Positions 1 to 8,460 of a stretch of DNA of 64,000 nucleotides are shown piece by piece (position 1 is the stretch's first letter; each line of letters starts with the position of its first letter). Source of the DNA: Nitrobacteraceae bacterium AZCC 1564 (GTDB lineage: Bacteria > Pseudomonadota > Alphaproteobacteria > Rhizobiales > Xanthobacteraceae). Below the pieces are notes generated by a model, which was given only the letters and a program-made list of their open reading frames with translations, made no database searches and had not been told where the DNA came from. Both the position numbers and the translations under genes were made by a program. The DNA lies in NCBI GenBank assembly GCA_036924835.1, contig JBAGRR010000001.1:5347001-5411000 (forward strand), read 5' to 3'.

Positions 1-1
1 T

Positions 2-169
2 TATTCGCTCTCAGTTGCACTCTTCGGTGGCACCGCACCATATCTCCAGAATTGGCTTGCGAGCCTGGACAGGATGGATATCTTTTCCGGATATCTTGCG
101 TTGCTGAATTTGCTGACCGTTGTCACGATTCTCTTCATGCCTGAAACACGCGGCCGCCCGTTGACGTGA
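2..169 (+). CDS. MFS transporter, C-terminal fragment (cut by window edge)
   Basis: Frame 2 is open from the window edge to a TGA at 167-169 and encodes 55 residues. It contains a hydrophobic helix (YLALLNLLTVVTILFM) followed by PETRGRPL, the typical end of the last transmembrane helix in metabolite:H+ symporters of the major facilitator superfamily. The upstream FGGTAPYLQNWL fits the loop and start of a helix in dicarboxylate or aromatic-acid permeases of that family. The substrate cannot be told from this piece. It lies 63 bp upstream of an AraC regulator and near an acyl-CoA synthetase, so uptake of an organic acid is a reasonable guess. Confidence 0.8.
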   Translation, partial: YSLSVALFGGTAPYLQNWLASLDRMDIFSGYLALLNLLTVVTILFMPETRGRPLT

Positions 170-232
170 ATCAGAAGCGGCCAAGGATATGCAGGACGGA
201 GGTCAAGCGATTTACCCGGGAGCCACGCCGTC

Positions 233-1021
233 ATGCTGCTATCGACAATAAGTGCAGCCACCATCGCACACTGGGAGGCCGAGACAGGTCCAGCTCCGAT
301 CCATGGTCTCGGCTTCGAGTTAGAATCCGGCGGCACCATTGAAGCGCACCGCCACAACCGGGGACAGATCATGACGGCTCCGGCCGGCGTGGTCACGGTG
401 AAGGTCGGTGGCCAGTCGTTCGTGGTTGCAGGCAAGAAGGGCGTGTGGATTCCCGAAGGCGCACCGCACGAGGTCGTCGCGCCGACGGAAGTGCGCTTGC
501 GTAACCTTCAGATTTCACGCCTGCTCGCGCCGGATTTGCCGAGGGTTGTTTGCCCGATCAACGTGTCGCCGCTGTTCAGCGAGCTGCTGGGAAGCGCGGT
601 CGAAGGCAAACAGTGGTTCGAGAGCGGCAGCCGCGAAGCCAAGATCCTCGATCTGCTGGTGCTTGAATTCAGCCCGGCAAGGGACCTCCAGTTCACCGTG
701 CCGGAGCCCAAGGATGCACGCTTACGAAGGATCTGCGCGGCGCTACAAAAGGATCCGTCGGACAGCCGCTCACTGTCGGAGTGGGCCGACACCGCGGGCG
801 GCTGCACGCGCACGCTCGAGCGTCTGTTCAGAAAAGAAACAGGGCTGACATTCGCGCAGTGGCGCCGTCAGCTCAGAATCCAGGACGCCATTGTGCGCCT
901 GCATCTCGGGCAATCGGTGACATCGGTTGCGTATGACGCTGGATATGAGAACACGAGTTCGTTCATCGAGATGTTTCGCCGTGTCACGGGGCGGACGCCC
1001 GGTCAATTTCTCGATGCGTGA
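233..1021 (+). CDS. AraC-family transcriptional regulator with cupin sensor domain
   Basis: This 262-residue protein has an N-terminal cupin-like region (about 25-95, with H39 and H41 in a metal- or ligand-pocket-like EAHRH) and a C-terminal pair of helix-turn-helix motifs (about 165-262). The signature stretches are RTLERLFRKETG, FAQWRRQLRI, VAYDAGYENTSSFIEMFRRVTGRTP. This is the layout of cytoplasmic AraC activators that often control efflux or catabolic genes. It starts 63 bp after the MFS gene and converges on the acyl-CoA synthetase gene. A GGGAG lies about 10 bases before the chosen ATG. The effector is unknown. Confidence 0.92.
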   Translation: MLLSTISAATIAHWEAETGPAPIHGLGFELESGGTIEAHRHNRGQIMTAPAGVVTVKVGGQSFVVAGKKGVWIPEGAPHEVVAPTEVRLRNLQISRLLAPDLPRVVCPINVSPLFSELLGSAVEGKQWFESGSREAKILDLLVLEFSPARDLQFTVPEPKDARLRRICAALQKDPSDSRSLSEWADTAGGCTRTLERLFRKETGLTFAQWRRQLRIQDAIVRLHLGQSVTSVAYDAGYENTSSFIEMFRRVTGRTPGQFLDA

Positions 1022-1036
1022 CGCGGGTACGGTAGG

Positions 1037-2581
1037 TCACCCGACCTGCCGCATTTGATTGTTCAAATAGATCTCCTGAATGGAGCGCTTCAGCGTCTTG
1101 CCGGCGGCGTTTCGCGGAAAATCCTCAAAGATGACAAGATCGCTGATGCGTTGAAACTTGGCGCCGACGTTCTGATTGATCCAGATCTTGAGTTCCTCGA
1201 CTGGCGCGTGCGTGGCGTGATCGGGATTGAGGACGATGGCCGCGATCGGCGTCTCGCCCCATTTCTCATGAGGAATGCCGAACACCGCGGCCTCTTGCAC
1301 GGCGGGATGTCGCACGATGACTTCCTCGATGTCGCGCGGATAGACGCTGACGCCGCCGGATTTGATCATGTCCTTCTTTCTGTCCGAGAGATAGAGGAAG
1401 CCGTCGTCATCGACATAACCGACGTCGCCCGAATGCAGCCATCCGTTAATCACGGCCTTCTCCGTGAGATCCGGACGCCGGTAATATTCCTCCATCATGA
1501 TCGGCCCGCGGCCGACGATTTCACCGATGGTATGGGGCGGCGCGTCATTGCCTTCCAAATCCACGATCCGCATCTCGAAGAATGGAGGTGGCGTGCCAAC
1601 GGACGCGAGTTTCGAGCCCGCGATGGATTTGTCGAGAATGGTCATGAAGCCCTCCGCCAGCCCATACATTTCGTAGAAGCGGTCACCGACGACGTCGAGC
1701 AGGCGTTGCTTGTGGGACAGGTGCAGCGTGGCGCCGAGCGAGATCAGCGCTTCGAGCGATGCGAGACGGGCAGGATCGAACGCAGGGCAATCGAGCAGGG
1801 CAACGATTTGCGACGGGACCATCACCATGTGCGTGACCTTCTCGCGCTCGATGGTGTTCAGGATTTCTGCGGGATCGAAAGCCTCGTGCAAGATATATGT
1901 TCCGCCGAGAAAGAAGCTCGGCAGCAAGGTCATGAAGGCGCCGTTGAACACCAGCGACCCCGTGTGGAGTGAAACGCTCTCCGGCGTCATGCGCCAGGCG
2001 GACGCATAGAGTGTGCAGTACATCGATCGCGCGTAGTGGCTGAGCACGATGCCCTTGGGCTCGCCGGTGGTTCCGCTGCTGTAAACGATCATCAATGGCG
2101 CGGACGGCGCGACGTCACACAGCGGCGGCTCCTCTACGGACGCGGTCGAGACGAACTCCTCATACGTGAGGTGATTGTCGATGCTGGAACCGACAACAAT
2201 CCGGTTCGCTACCGTGATGTTGGGGCTATGCGGCCCAGCGGGGTTCAACTCCTGTGCGGCCTCTGGAGAAAGGAGTGCGAGAACGGAATCTGAATGATTG
2301 ATGAGGCCCTTGAGCGCGATGCCGTTCAACAACGGGCTTAAAGGAACCGCAACTGCGCCGATTTTTGCTGTGGCCCAGTAGAGATCCAGCATTTCGAGAC
2401 AATTCGGCGTCACACACGCGATCTTGTCGCCCTGCTTGATGCCTTGCGCGAGCAGCGCGTTGGCCAATCGGTTCACGCGGCTGTTGAACTGCGAGAACGA
2501 CAGCCTCTGTCCGTTGAACACGACGGCCGTGCGGCCGGCATTGAAGCGGGCATGATTGATCAGGGCGTGAGCGAGATTCAT
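1037..2581 (-). CDS. AMP-dependent acyl-CoA synthetase (class I adenylate-forming ligase)
   Basis: The 514-residue protein activates a carboxylic acid as acyl-AMP and transfers it to CoA. All core motifs of the ANL superfamily are present: the A3 P-loop YSSGTTGEPKG (about 166-176), A5 YGLAEG, A7 GWLHSGDVGY, the hinge DRKKDMIKSGG and the catalytic lysine in GKTLKR near the C-terminus. The start at 2581 is preferred over an upstream in-frame start because GAGAGG sits at good spacing before this ATG and family homology begins with MNLAHALINHA. Length matches fatty-acid/aromatic-acid CoA ligases; the substrate is not predictable. It is transcribed away from two GST genes that start about 160 bp upstream on the other strand. 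Confidence 0.93.
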   Translation of the reverse strand: MNLAHALINHARFNAGRTAVVFNGQRLSFSQFNSRVNRLANALLAQGIKQGDKIACVTPNCLEMLDLYWATAKIGAVAVPLSPLLNGIALKGLINHSDSVLALLSPEAAQELNPAGPHSPNITVANRIVVGSSIDNHLTYEEFVSTASVEEPPLCDVAPSAPLMIVYSSGTTGEPKGIVLSHYARSMYCTLYASAWRMTPESVSLHTGSLVFNGAFMTLLPSFFLGGTYILHEAFDPAEILNTIEREKVTHMVMVPSQIVALLDCPAFDPARLASLEALISLGATLHLSHKQRLLDVVGDRFYEMYGLAEGFMTILDKSIAGSKLASVGTPPPFFEMRIVDLEGNDAPPHTIGEIVGRGPIMMEEYYRRPDLTEKAVINGWLHSGDVGYVDDDGFLYLSDRKKDMIKSGGVSVYPRDIEEVIVRHPAVQEAAVFGIPHEKWGETPIAAIVLNPDHATHAPVEELKIWINQNVGAKFQRISDLVIFEDFPRNAAGKTLKRSIQEIYLNNQMRQVG

Positions 2582-2742
2582 GGGGTTCCTCTCAAGGTGA
2601 GCTACGTGAAGTGTTCCAGAAACTCCGGGTGGATTCTCAGCCTTTACCGCCAACCCATACGGCGTAACGGACAGCGGCCATTTGCCGTCTTTGCCGTAGT
2701 CTTTGTCGTCCATGCCTCAGGCGTCGGTCGAACCGGGGCGCT

Positions 2743-3828
2743 ATGGTTGCAGGCATGACAACCGCACATGCGCACTCATCTGACCGTTACAAATTGTTTG
2801 GATCGATCGGCTCGCCTTACGCGCTCAAGCTCAGATCGCTGATGCGCTACAAGCGGCTGCCTTTCGACTGGATGCCGGCAACGCTCGACTGGATACCGGA
2901 CGACCTGCCGCATCCGCCGCTGTGCGAGGCGTCGAACCGTAAACTGCAGGGATTGACGCCGCGCGTCGTTCCGGCGGTCTACCTGCCCGGTGACGGCTCG
3001 ATCCGGAATGAGTCGACAACGTTGGCCTATCTTCTTGATGAGCGCCATCCGGAGCGGCCGACGATCCCGCATGATCCAGCCGTTGCGTTCTGCTCGGATC
3101 TTCTCGAAGACATGGCGGACGAATGGCTGGTGAAGATCGCGTTCCTGTATCGGTGGGGCCACGATGAGGATGCGGCTTATAAGAGCCGCATCGTAACCGG
3201 TGAATTCCTCGGCGGAGATTATCCGCAAGCTGTGCTGGAGAAGGCCGCGCAGCACTTCGCGTCGCGGCAGCAGTCGCGCATGCCGCTTGTGGGCGCAACG
3301 CCCGAGAACGCCGCGATGATCGTGATGAGCTTCATGCGCCTGCTCAAGGCGATGGATCGCGTCGCAAACCGCTCGACCTTCATCTTCGGCCCGTCACCGA
3401 CGCTTGGCGACTTCGCCTTCTATGGCCAGCTTCAGTCGCTGGCCACTGACCCGACGCCATGGGCGTTGATGCGTGAGGAAGGCCTCGGCGTGTTTCCTTA
3501 TCTGCAGCTTCTCGAAGATCCATCTGGCATCGAGCCGGCCGGTCTGAGCCTGCGGGATATCGGACCCGGCACGGCCGAGCTGTTGCGTCTGGCGAGCGAC
3601 ATCTATCTTCCTTATCTGCGGGCCAACGAGACGGCCGTCGCCGGAGGGGAAGCATCATTCTCGTTCGAGGTCGATGGCGATCGCTACGTGCAGGCGCCGT
3701 TCAAATATCACGCGAAATGCTATCGCATGTTGCGCGACAAATTCAGCGCGCTCGATCCGCTCTCGCAGGCGCAGGTTGAAGCCGCGCTCGGCGGCGCCGA
3801 ACTCCTGTCCTTCAAATCAGCGGCTTGA
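2743..3828 (+). CDS. Glutathione S-transferase-like protein (long C-terminal variant)
   Basis: This 361-residue protein begins with a thioredoxin-fold GST N-terminal domain (about 14-100: KLFGSIGSPYALKLRSLMRYKRLPF, then RVVPAVYLPGDGSIRNESTTLAYLLDE with the cis-Pro VP and the glutathione-contacting ES). A helical GST C-terminal domain follows, with FGPSPTLGDFAFYGQL near 220 playing the N-cap/hydrophobic-staple role. It is longer than a normal GST (about 220 residues); the extra C-terminal 90 residues have no family I recognise. It lies 3 bp upstream of a second GST, so the two are probably cotranscribed. An alternative start lies 12 bp downstream at 2755. Substrate unknown; a role in catabolism or detoxification is inferred from context. 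Confidence 0.82.
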   Translation: MVAGMTTAHAHSSDRYKLFGSIGSPYALKLRSLMRYKRLPFDWMPATLDWIPDDLPHPPLCEASNRKLQGLTPRVVPAVYLPGDGSIRNESTTLAYLLDERHPERPTIPHDPAVAFCSDLLEDMADEWLVKIAFLYRWGHDEDAAYKSRIVTGEFLGGDYPQAVLEKAAQHFASRQQSRMPLVGATPENAAMIVMSFMRLLKAMDRVANRSTFIFGPSPTLGDFAFYGQLQSLATDPTPWALMREEGLGVFPYLQLLEDPSGIEPAGLSLRDIGPGTAELLRLASDIYLPYLRANETAVAGGEASFSFEVDGDRYVQAPFKYHAKCYRMLRDKFSALDPLSQAQVEAALGGAELLSFKSAA

Positions 3829-3831
3829 GAC

Positions 3832-4527
3832 ATGCTTGACCTATATTACTGGCCGACGCCGAATGGATGCAAAGTCACCATTCTGCTCCACGAGCTGGAC
3901 ATTCCTTACAATTTGGTCCCGCTCAACATTGGCAAAGGCGATCAGTTCAAACCGGAGTTCGCCAAAATCAGCCCGAACCGGCGCATGCCTGCGGTCGTCG
4001 ATTTCGATCCGGCGGATGGCGGCGATCCGATCTCGATTTTTGAATCGGGAGCGATCCTGATGTACTTCGCGGAAAAGCACGGCCGCTTTCTGCCGGCGTC
4101 TGCGCGCGAGCGCACCAACGTTGTTCAATGGTTGATGTGGCAGATGGCGGGCCTAGGGCCCATGTGCGGTCAGGCGCATCACTTCCGGCAATATGTCTCA
4201 ACGCCGGTGCCTTATGCCGCCGAGCGCTACACCAACGAAGTGAATCGTCTTTACGGCGTGCTCGATGCGCGGCTCGCCGATCGTGAGTTCATTGCTGGCG
4301 AGTATTCCATTGCGGACATGGCCTGCTGGCCTTGGATCAAGCCGTATAAAGGGCAAGGTCAGGACCTCGATTCCTTCACGCATCTCAAGCGCTGGTTCTT
4401 GATGATGAACCAGCGCCCCAAAGTGCGCGAAGGCTGGAACGTCGGTCGCGAATGGTTGAATGGTGGACCCGTCGTCACCGAAGAGTCCAAAGCCGTTCTC
4501 TTCGGCCAGAAGGCGGTGCGAGCTTAG
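3832..4527 (+). CDS. Glutathione S-transferase, YfcG/Ure2p-like (Nu) class
   Basis: This 231-residue protein has an N-terminal thioredoxin fold beginning LDLYYWPTPNGCKVTILLHELDIPY, a hallmark of YfcG-like GSTs in which the TPNG loop contacts glutathione. RRMPAVVD and FESGAILMYFAEK (about 64-85) supply the cis-proline and the gamma-Glu binding residues. The all-helical C-terminal domain has WLMWQMAGLGPMCGQAHHF and IADMACWPWI. Proteins of this class act as disulfide reductases or peroxidases rather than classical transferases. It starts 3 bp after the preceding GST gene, which indicates an operon. Confidence 0.9.
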   Translation: MLDLYYWPTPNGCKVTILLHELDIPYNLVPLNIGKGDQFKPEFAKISPNRRMPAVVDFDPADGGDPISIFESGAILMYFAEKHGRFLPASARERTNVVQWLMWQMAGLGPMCGQAHHFRQYVSTPVPYAAERYTNEVNRLYGVLDARLADREFIAGEYSIADMACWPWIKPYKGQGQDLDSFTHLKRWFLMMNQRPKVREGWNVGREWLNGGPVVTEESKAVLFGQKAVRA

Positions 4528-4885
4528 CGACTTTCGATCCGCGCCTTATTAGGACTTGTACCGCCTCTTCACGGCGTCGCGAGCGAATGCCTCATATCGA
4601 AAGCTCAAGGGATCGCGGGCGGCACATAAGTGCCGGCCGTGCTTGGCATCGCCAATCGATGAGCACCTAACAAATATCGTCGGCCGTATGGCTCCTGCCA
4701 CAAGGATGGAACCGGCCCTTATCCGGGTGGATATTACGGGCCATATCATGGCCGGTTGCCCGGCGGCGGCTGGAAGTAAGTGGCCGATTTGCGATATGCT
4801 AACCCTTGGCAGATGGCTGTCTGCCAAGGGCGCCACTCTGTTAACGTTAGCAAATAGTGTATGTCGGATTTACGAAGGATCAGCT
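4528..4885. other. Gene-poor gap with a possible degraded small-protein remnant
   Basis: No intact gene is supported here. One plus-strand frame between a stop at 4660-4662 and another near 4780 reads as a Gly/Pro/Tyr-rich tail (CHKDGTGPYPGGYYGPYHG followed by RLPGGGWK), which resembles the C-termini of small secreted proteins common in rhizobia. It has no start codon or signal peptide in the same frame, so it is at best a decayed remnant. The last 60 bp should hold the promoter and ribosome-binding site of the mliC-like gene. Confidence 0.35.
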
Positions 4886-5236
4886 ATGACTGATATTTTC
4901 AGTTCGCATCGGTTGCTTCGTTTTACGTTGAAGCGCAGCCCGGCTTTCGCCGCGGCAACAATCGCCGTCATGGCAACAAGCGTCACCGCCAATGCCGATG
5001 AGGTCAATTACAGCTGCAGTCGTGGCACCAAATTGAACGCCCAGTTCTCGGCGCCCGGCGTGACACCTGGCCATGCGGTATTGACCTTTCGCGGATCGCA
5101 ACGCCGGTTCGCCTTGCCGCAAGTGATGTCGGCAGATGGCGGCCGCTATGCCACCGACAAAGTCGAATTCTGGATCAAAGGGCGCGGTGCCACGCTCACC
5201 CGCAACGGCAAGAGCGAAACCTGCACCTCGCAATGA
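4886..5236 (+). CDS. mliC: MliC-family periplasmic C-type lysozyme inhibitor
   Basis: This 116-residue exported protein starts with a basic n-region and hydrophobic stretch (about 18-35) ending in an Ala-rich cleavage site before DEVNYSCSRG. The mature part matches the MliC/PliC domain: YSCSRGTKLNAQF, FALPQVMSADGGRYATDK, FWIKGRGATL and the terminal ETC, with one Cys at each end for the conserved disulfide. The Ser and Lys in the invasion loop that blocks lysozyme correspond to S and K in MSADGGRY and WIKG. No lipobox Cys is visible, so it is probably a soluble periplasmic form. The ATG at 4886 has GAAGGA before it; a longer upstream frame has no signal peptide and is not used. Confidence 0.85.
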   Translation: MTDIFSSHRLLRFTLKRSPAFAAATIAVMATSVTANADEVNYSCSRGTKLNAQFSAPGVTPGHAVLTFRGSQRRFALPQVMSADGGRYATDKVEFWIKGRGATLTRNGKSETCTSQ

Positions 5237-5266
5237 GTCGGTGGGCTTGCTCCCGAGGACGACCGA

Positions 5267-5455
5267 TCACGCCGCCTGCACGTAAGCGGTGCAGGTGAAG
5301 TAGTCTTCCATCTCCGAGATTGCACGGCTTTCCCAGTCCTTGGCCTGTCCGAGCAAGGACCAGCTTTGGCTCGGGCGGAACGCCGCCGTTTGCCGATAGA
5401 GCGACGCGATCATCTGATACCGGCGCACGTTCGCCAGAATGGTTTCTGCTTTCAT
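5267..5455 (-). CDS. Small conserved hypothetical protein, 62 aa
   Basis: The short protein begins MKAETILANVRRYQMIASLYRQ and is helical and charged, with no signal peptide or membrane segment. Its even codon use and a GGGAG motif 8 bases before the ATG at 5455 support a real gene; an in-frame TTG 15 bp upstream is the alternative start. Small proteins of this appearance, with a helical start and SLYRQTAAFRP, are frequent in Bradyrhizobium genomes, but I know no function. It converges on the mliC-like gene. Confidence 0.55.
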   Translation of the reverse strand: MKAETILANVRRYQMIASLYRQTAAFRPSQSWSLLGQAKDWESRAISEMEDYFTCTAYVQAA

Positions 5456-5785
5456 AATCCGCACTCCCAAATTTGTCGTTGTTTGTTTGGAATTTGAGTG
5501 AGAAGAATTTTGGATTCGTTACCGCGCGGCGCTGAGCCATCGCTGAGCTGTGAGATGGTTTGTGAAGTGTTGCTGATTGGACGGGGCGGAGGTGTCCAGG
5601 CAGATTGCTCCGACAGGAGGCTATTGGCGGTCGTTGGTCGTGTTCAGGTGATCACGACGATGATATTTTTGTCCCATCGATCAAATCAGCAGAGCGATGA
5701 ACTGCGCCAACCGGCGCAATGAAGGAAGGTTTCAGAATGCAGCGACGTATTAAGGCATACCATCGGCGATTTCGGAGGGATGGTG
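5456..5785. other. Intergenic region without supported genes
   Basis: About 330 bp lie between two divergent starts. A 74-codon open frame on the plus strand at 5498-5722 has no recognisable domain or ribosome-binding site and is not accepted. The only clear signal is GGAGG at 5774-5778, which serves the downstream isomerase-like gene. Confidence 0.4.
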
Positions 5786-6610
5786 ATGATCACGGATAGA
5801 CGAGAGGTCCTTGCGCTGCTTTCCGCACTCATCGCATCGGCCTCGGCGAGCCCGGTTCTGGGCAAGAGCCTCCGGAGTATTGGACTGCAGCTCTACACTG
5901 TGCGGGATCTGCTGGAGAGAGATTTCGAAGGAACGTTAGCTGAGGTCGCTCGCCTGGGTTACCGGCAAGTCGAATTTGCGGGAATGATCGGCCCGTCGCC
6001 TGAGCAAACACAGACCATTTTGAAGCGCCATGGCTTGATCGCGCCGGCATCCCATGTGAGCTATGAGCAGCTCGAACGTGAATTGTCCAAACATCTGCAG
6101 GTGGCTGGCCGAATGGACCTGCAGTTCATCGTATGCCCGTCTGTCGACGCGAGCCGGCGCGCAACGATCGATGATTGGAAGCGGATATGCCAAACATTCA
6201 ACACCATCGGCGCGCGGGCGAAAGACGCAGGGCTGAGCTTCGTTTACCACAATCACGACTTCGAGTTCTTACCCGTAGACGGGCAAGTCCCTTACGACGT
6301 TGTTCTTGCGGAAACCGATCCTGATCTCGTCAAGATGGAAGCGGATCTGTATTGGATGACAAAGGCAGGTCGCGATCCAGTGACATACTTCCAGCGATAT
6401 CCAGGGCGTTTTCCGCTTCTCCATCTCAAGGATATGGCCCGCGACCGGTCGATCACCGAGGTCGGTCAGGGCATAGTCGATTTCAAGAGCATCCTTGGTC
6501 ACTCAGAGCTGGCCGGTGTTGCTTACTGTTTTGTCGAGCACGATCATCCTGTTGATCCTCTGCAGAGCATCGGGGCAAGTCTGAGATATCTTCAGCAGAT
6601 GGATATTTGA
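5786..6610 (+). CDS. Exported sugar phosphate isomerase/epimerase-like protein (AP-endonuclease 2 TIM barrel)
   Basis: The protein of about 274 residues has an N-terminal export signal (DRREVLALLSALIASASASPV, an RR followed by a hydrophobic core, possibly Tat) and then a xylose-isomerase-like TIM barrel. The barrel shows IGLQLYTVRDLL, YRQVEFAG, FVYHNHDFEF and LVKMEADLYWMTKAG, then LLHLKDM and YCFVEHDHP, which supply the metal-binding E, H and D residues of this superfamily. Exported members are common in oligotrophs and may act on sugars or inositols; the true substrate is unknown. ATG 5786 is chosen because GGAGG ends 7 bases before it; ATG 5780 would be too close. Confidence 0.85.
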   Translation: MITDRREVLALLSALIASASASPVLGKSLRSIGLQLYTVRDLLERDFEGTLAEVARLGYRQVEFAGMIGPSPEQTQTILKRHGLIAPASHVSYEQLERELSKHLQVAGRMDLQFIVCPSVDASRRATIDDWKRICQTFNTIGARAKDAGLSFVYHNHDFEFLPVDGQVPYDVVLAETDPDLVKMEADLYWMTKAGRDPVTYFQRYPGRFPLLHLKDMARDRSITEVGQGIVDFKSILGHSELAGVAYCFVEHDHPVDPLQSIGASLRYLQQMDI

Positions 6611-6685
6611 GCTGCTGCGCGCCGCCCGGTCAGTTCCCGGAACATAACGCCACCTCGCACGTTCCCTGCGAAAATGGAGGACGTC

Positions 6686-6877
6686 ATGCTGAAGGACGAG
6701 GACGTTGCCGTTCTGTGCGATATCGCCCAATCGATCGCTTTCGCCGACGACAGGCAAGGGGAGATCGATCGATTGATCAAAGAGGGATATGTCTCCAAGG
6801 ACGGCGATCTCTATGAACTGACGCCGAAGGCGGAGAAGCTTCTCTCAGAGAGAGGCGTCGGAGCAAACAACGCTTGA
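6686..6877 (+). CDS. Small winged-helix-like hypothetical protein, 63 aa
   Basis: This small protein reads as helix, helix, then a strand-turn-strand ending LYELTPKAEKLLSERG. That ending resembles the wing and last helix of PadR/MarR-like folds (LTPKGEKLL). GGAGG stands 6 bases before the chosen ATG at 6686; another ATG lies 12 bp upstream. It is followed almost at once by a strong intrinsic terminator, which supports a short independent transcript. DNA binding is only a suggestion from the motif. Confidence 0.6.
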   Translation: MLKDEDVAVLCDIAQSIAFADDRQGEIDRLIKEGYVSKDGDLYELTPKAEKLLSERGVGANNA

Positions 6878-6882
6878 TGCAA

Positions 6883-6914
6883 ACAAAGCCCCGATCGGGG
6901 CTTTGTTTTTTTGA
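6883..6914 (+). terminator. Rho-independent terminator
   Basis: A perfect 10-bp stem (ACAAAGCCCC / GGGGCTTTGT, 6883-6892 and 6897-6906) with a GATC loop is followed by a run of T. It ends the small winged-helix-like gene. Confidence 0.92.
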
Positions 6915-6944
6915 ACATGGACTGATGGACGTGAAGCCATAGCG

Positions 6945-7113
6945 CTAGTGCGCTGGATTTGACGTTCGTACCAGCATTGCAGCGAGTCCTCAGTACGAAC
7001 GTCAAATCCTAAAAGCGCACTAGCTTCATAAAGTTGCTAGTGCCCCTCATGGTTCTAACGTTCGCAAACGACAATGCTACAAAGTGATGCGAACGTTAGA
7101 GCCGGGACACTAG
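6945..7113 (+). repeat. Composite palindromic repeat, copy 1
   Basis: This 169-bp element consists of two imperfect palindromes. Unit A (6945-7023) has arms GGATTTGACGTTCGTAC and its complement plus outer arms CTAGTGCGCT/AGCGCACTAG. Unit B (7037-7113) has arms with TTCTAACGTTCGCA and its complement plus outer CTAGTGCCCC/GGGACACTAG. Each unit begins and ends with CTAG. An equal-length inverted copy, about 90 percent identical, lies at 32051-32219. It encodes nothing convincing and looks like a REP/MITE-like intergenic element; no transposase is nearby. Confidence 0.9.
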
Positions 7114-7177
7114 GCCGCCGAGCTGCATCGCAGCAGCAACTGACATCGAATTTTTGCGTCAACCTAGAGGTGATGCC

Positions 7178-8062
7178 ATGAGCGAACAGCCTCTTCCGAA
7201 GACAACGCTCGAAATCTTAGGTCAAAGGATGGCCTTTTACGATCAGGGGCAGGGCACGCCGATCGTCTTGCTTCACGGCAATCCGACATCCTCCTATCTC
7301 TGGCGCAATGTCATTGCGGAACTCGATGGCGTTGGCCGCTTGATTGCACCAGATATGATCGGCATGGGCGATTCCTCGAAGCTGCCGGATGCGGGCCCAA
7401 ACACATACACATTCGAGACCCATCGCAGACATCTCTGGGCTCTCTTCCATGAGCTCATCGGGCTTTCAGAGAAGATCGTGTTGGTGGTTCACGATTGGGG
7501 ATCGGCGCTTGGCTTCGATTGGGCTTATGAACATCGCGATCGTGTGCTGGGCGTCGCCTATATGGAAAGCATCGTGCGGCCTTTTGCGGATTGGAGCGAA
7601 TGGCGCGAGAGCGCCAGGCCGATCTTCCAGGGCTTCAGGTCCGATGCAGGAGAGGGAATGATCCTGGACAAGAACCTGTTTGTTGAGCGGGTGCTGCCCG
7701 CCTCGATCATCCGCACATTGTCTGACAACGAGATGGCGGAATACCGCAAGCCGTTTCTCAACCGCGAGGATCGCTGGCCGACATTGTCATGGCCGCGGCA
7801 GCTTCCCATCGCCGGAGAGCCGCCCGAGGTCGTCGAGTTGGTCGAGGCCTATTCGAAATGGATGTCGGAAAACGATATTCCGAAGCTGTTCATCAATGCC
7901 GAGCCCGGCGCCATCCTGACCGGCGCAGCGCGCGACTTCTGCCGTACGTGGAAGAACCAGACCGAGGTCACCGTGGAAGGCCGGCACTTCATTCAGGAAG
8001 ATTCGGGCCCCGCGATCGGCCGCCACGTGAGGGCGTGGATCAAGAAGCATGCGCTTGCGTGA
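7178..8062 (+). CDS. Haloalkane dehalogenase (subfamily II, LinB/DhaA-like)
   Basis: This 294-residue alpha/beta hydrolase cleaves carbon-halogen bonds to give an alcohol and halide. The catalytic pentad of subfamily II is complete: nucleophile D106 in VVHDWGSALGFDWA, halide-binding N35 (HGNPTSSYLW) and W107, acid E130 (AYMESI) and base H270 (GRHFIQED). Other LinB-like stretches include GMGDSSKL, TLSWPRQLPIAG and KLFINAEPGAIL. The start at 7178 follows GAGGTGATGCC; an upstream in-frame TTG is not used. It lies just after the palindromic repeat and stands alone as a transcript. The natural substrate is unknown; such enzymes are frequent in rhizobia. Confidence 0.95.
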   Translation: MSEQPLPKTTLEILGQRMAFYDQGQGTPIVLLHGNPTSSYLWRNVIAELDGVGRLIAPDMIGMGDSSKLPDAGPNTYTFETHRRHLWALFHELIGLSEKIVLVVHDWGSALGFDWAYEHRDRVLGVAYMESIVRPFADWSEWRESARPIFQGFRSDAGEGMILDKNLFVERVLPASIIRTLSDNEMAEYRKPFLNREDRWPTLSWPRQLPIAGEPPEVVELVEAYSKWMSENDIPKLFINAEPGAILTGAARDFCRTWKNQTEVTVEGRHFIQEDSGPAIGRHVRAWIKKHALA

Positions 8063-8460
8063 GGGGGAGGCAAGGGAAGCTTTGCATCGTACACGGCTGT
8101 GTTTGGTCGCTTGCCCGAGCAGACGGTCGGATGAAGGAAGTTCGTCTATCATCGCAACATCGTTCTGCGATGTTTCGATCGCGTCACAGATCTTTCGCAA
8201 AGTCTTCAAAAATAAAATCGTGCGCCGTGACTTAGTTGTGACGCCAGACAAAGATTTGTCTGAATCGCGTTCGATCATCATCGTGCGCGACAACAACTCA
8301 GCGAATTCTCCGAAGCCAAGCACATTCAAGACTCTCTGTTCCGAACTGTTTCAGTCCGGCAACGGCGGAGCATGCTCGGCTGCGTTTTCTTCGATGAGTG
8401 ATCGCATCATTTCTCGATAAGTCGAATCAACGACTTCGGGACAAAGTAGGAAATGCGCCA
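8063..8460. other. Intergenic region upstream of the RTX gene
   Basis: About 400 bp, somewhat AT-richer than its surroundings, carry no coding frame with recognisable protein features. The region probably holds the promoter of the RTX gene; AGGA at about 8448-8451 is its likely ribosome-binding site. No clear operator or hairpin was seen. Confidence 0.4.

Noticed and set aside
4663-4780. Possible small secreted Gly/Tyr-rich protein
   Set aside because: The tail resembles rhizobial small secreted proteins but no start or signal peptide exists in frame; kept only as a possible remnant in the gap entry.
5498-5722. 74-codon plus-strand open frame
   Set aside because: No ribosome-binding site, domain or codon bias; most likely chance.
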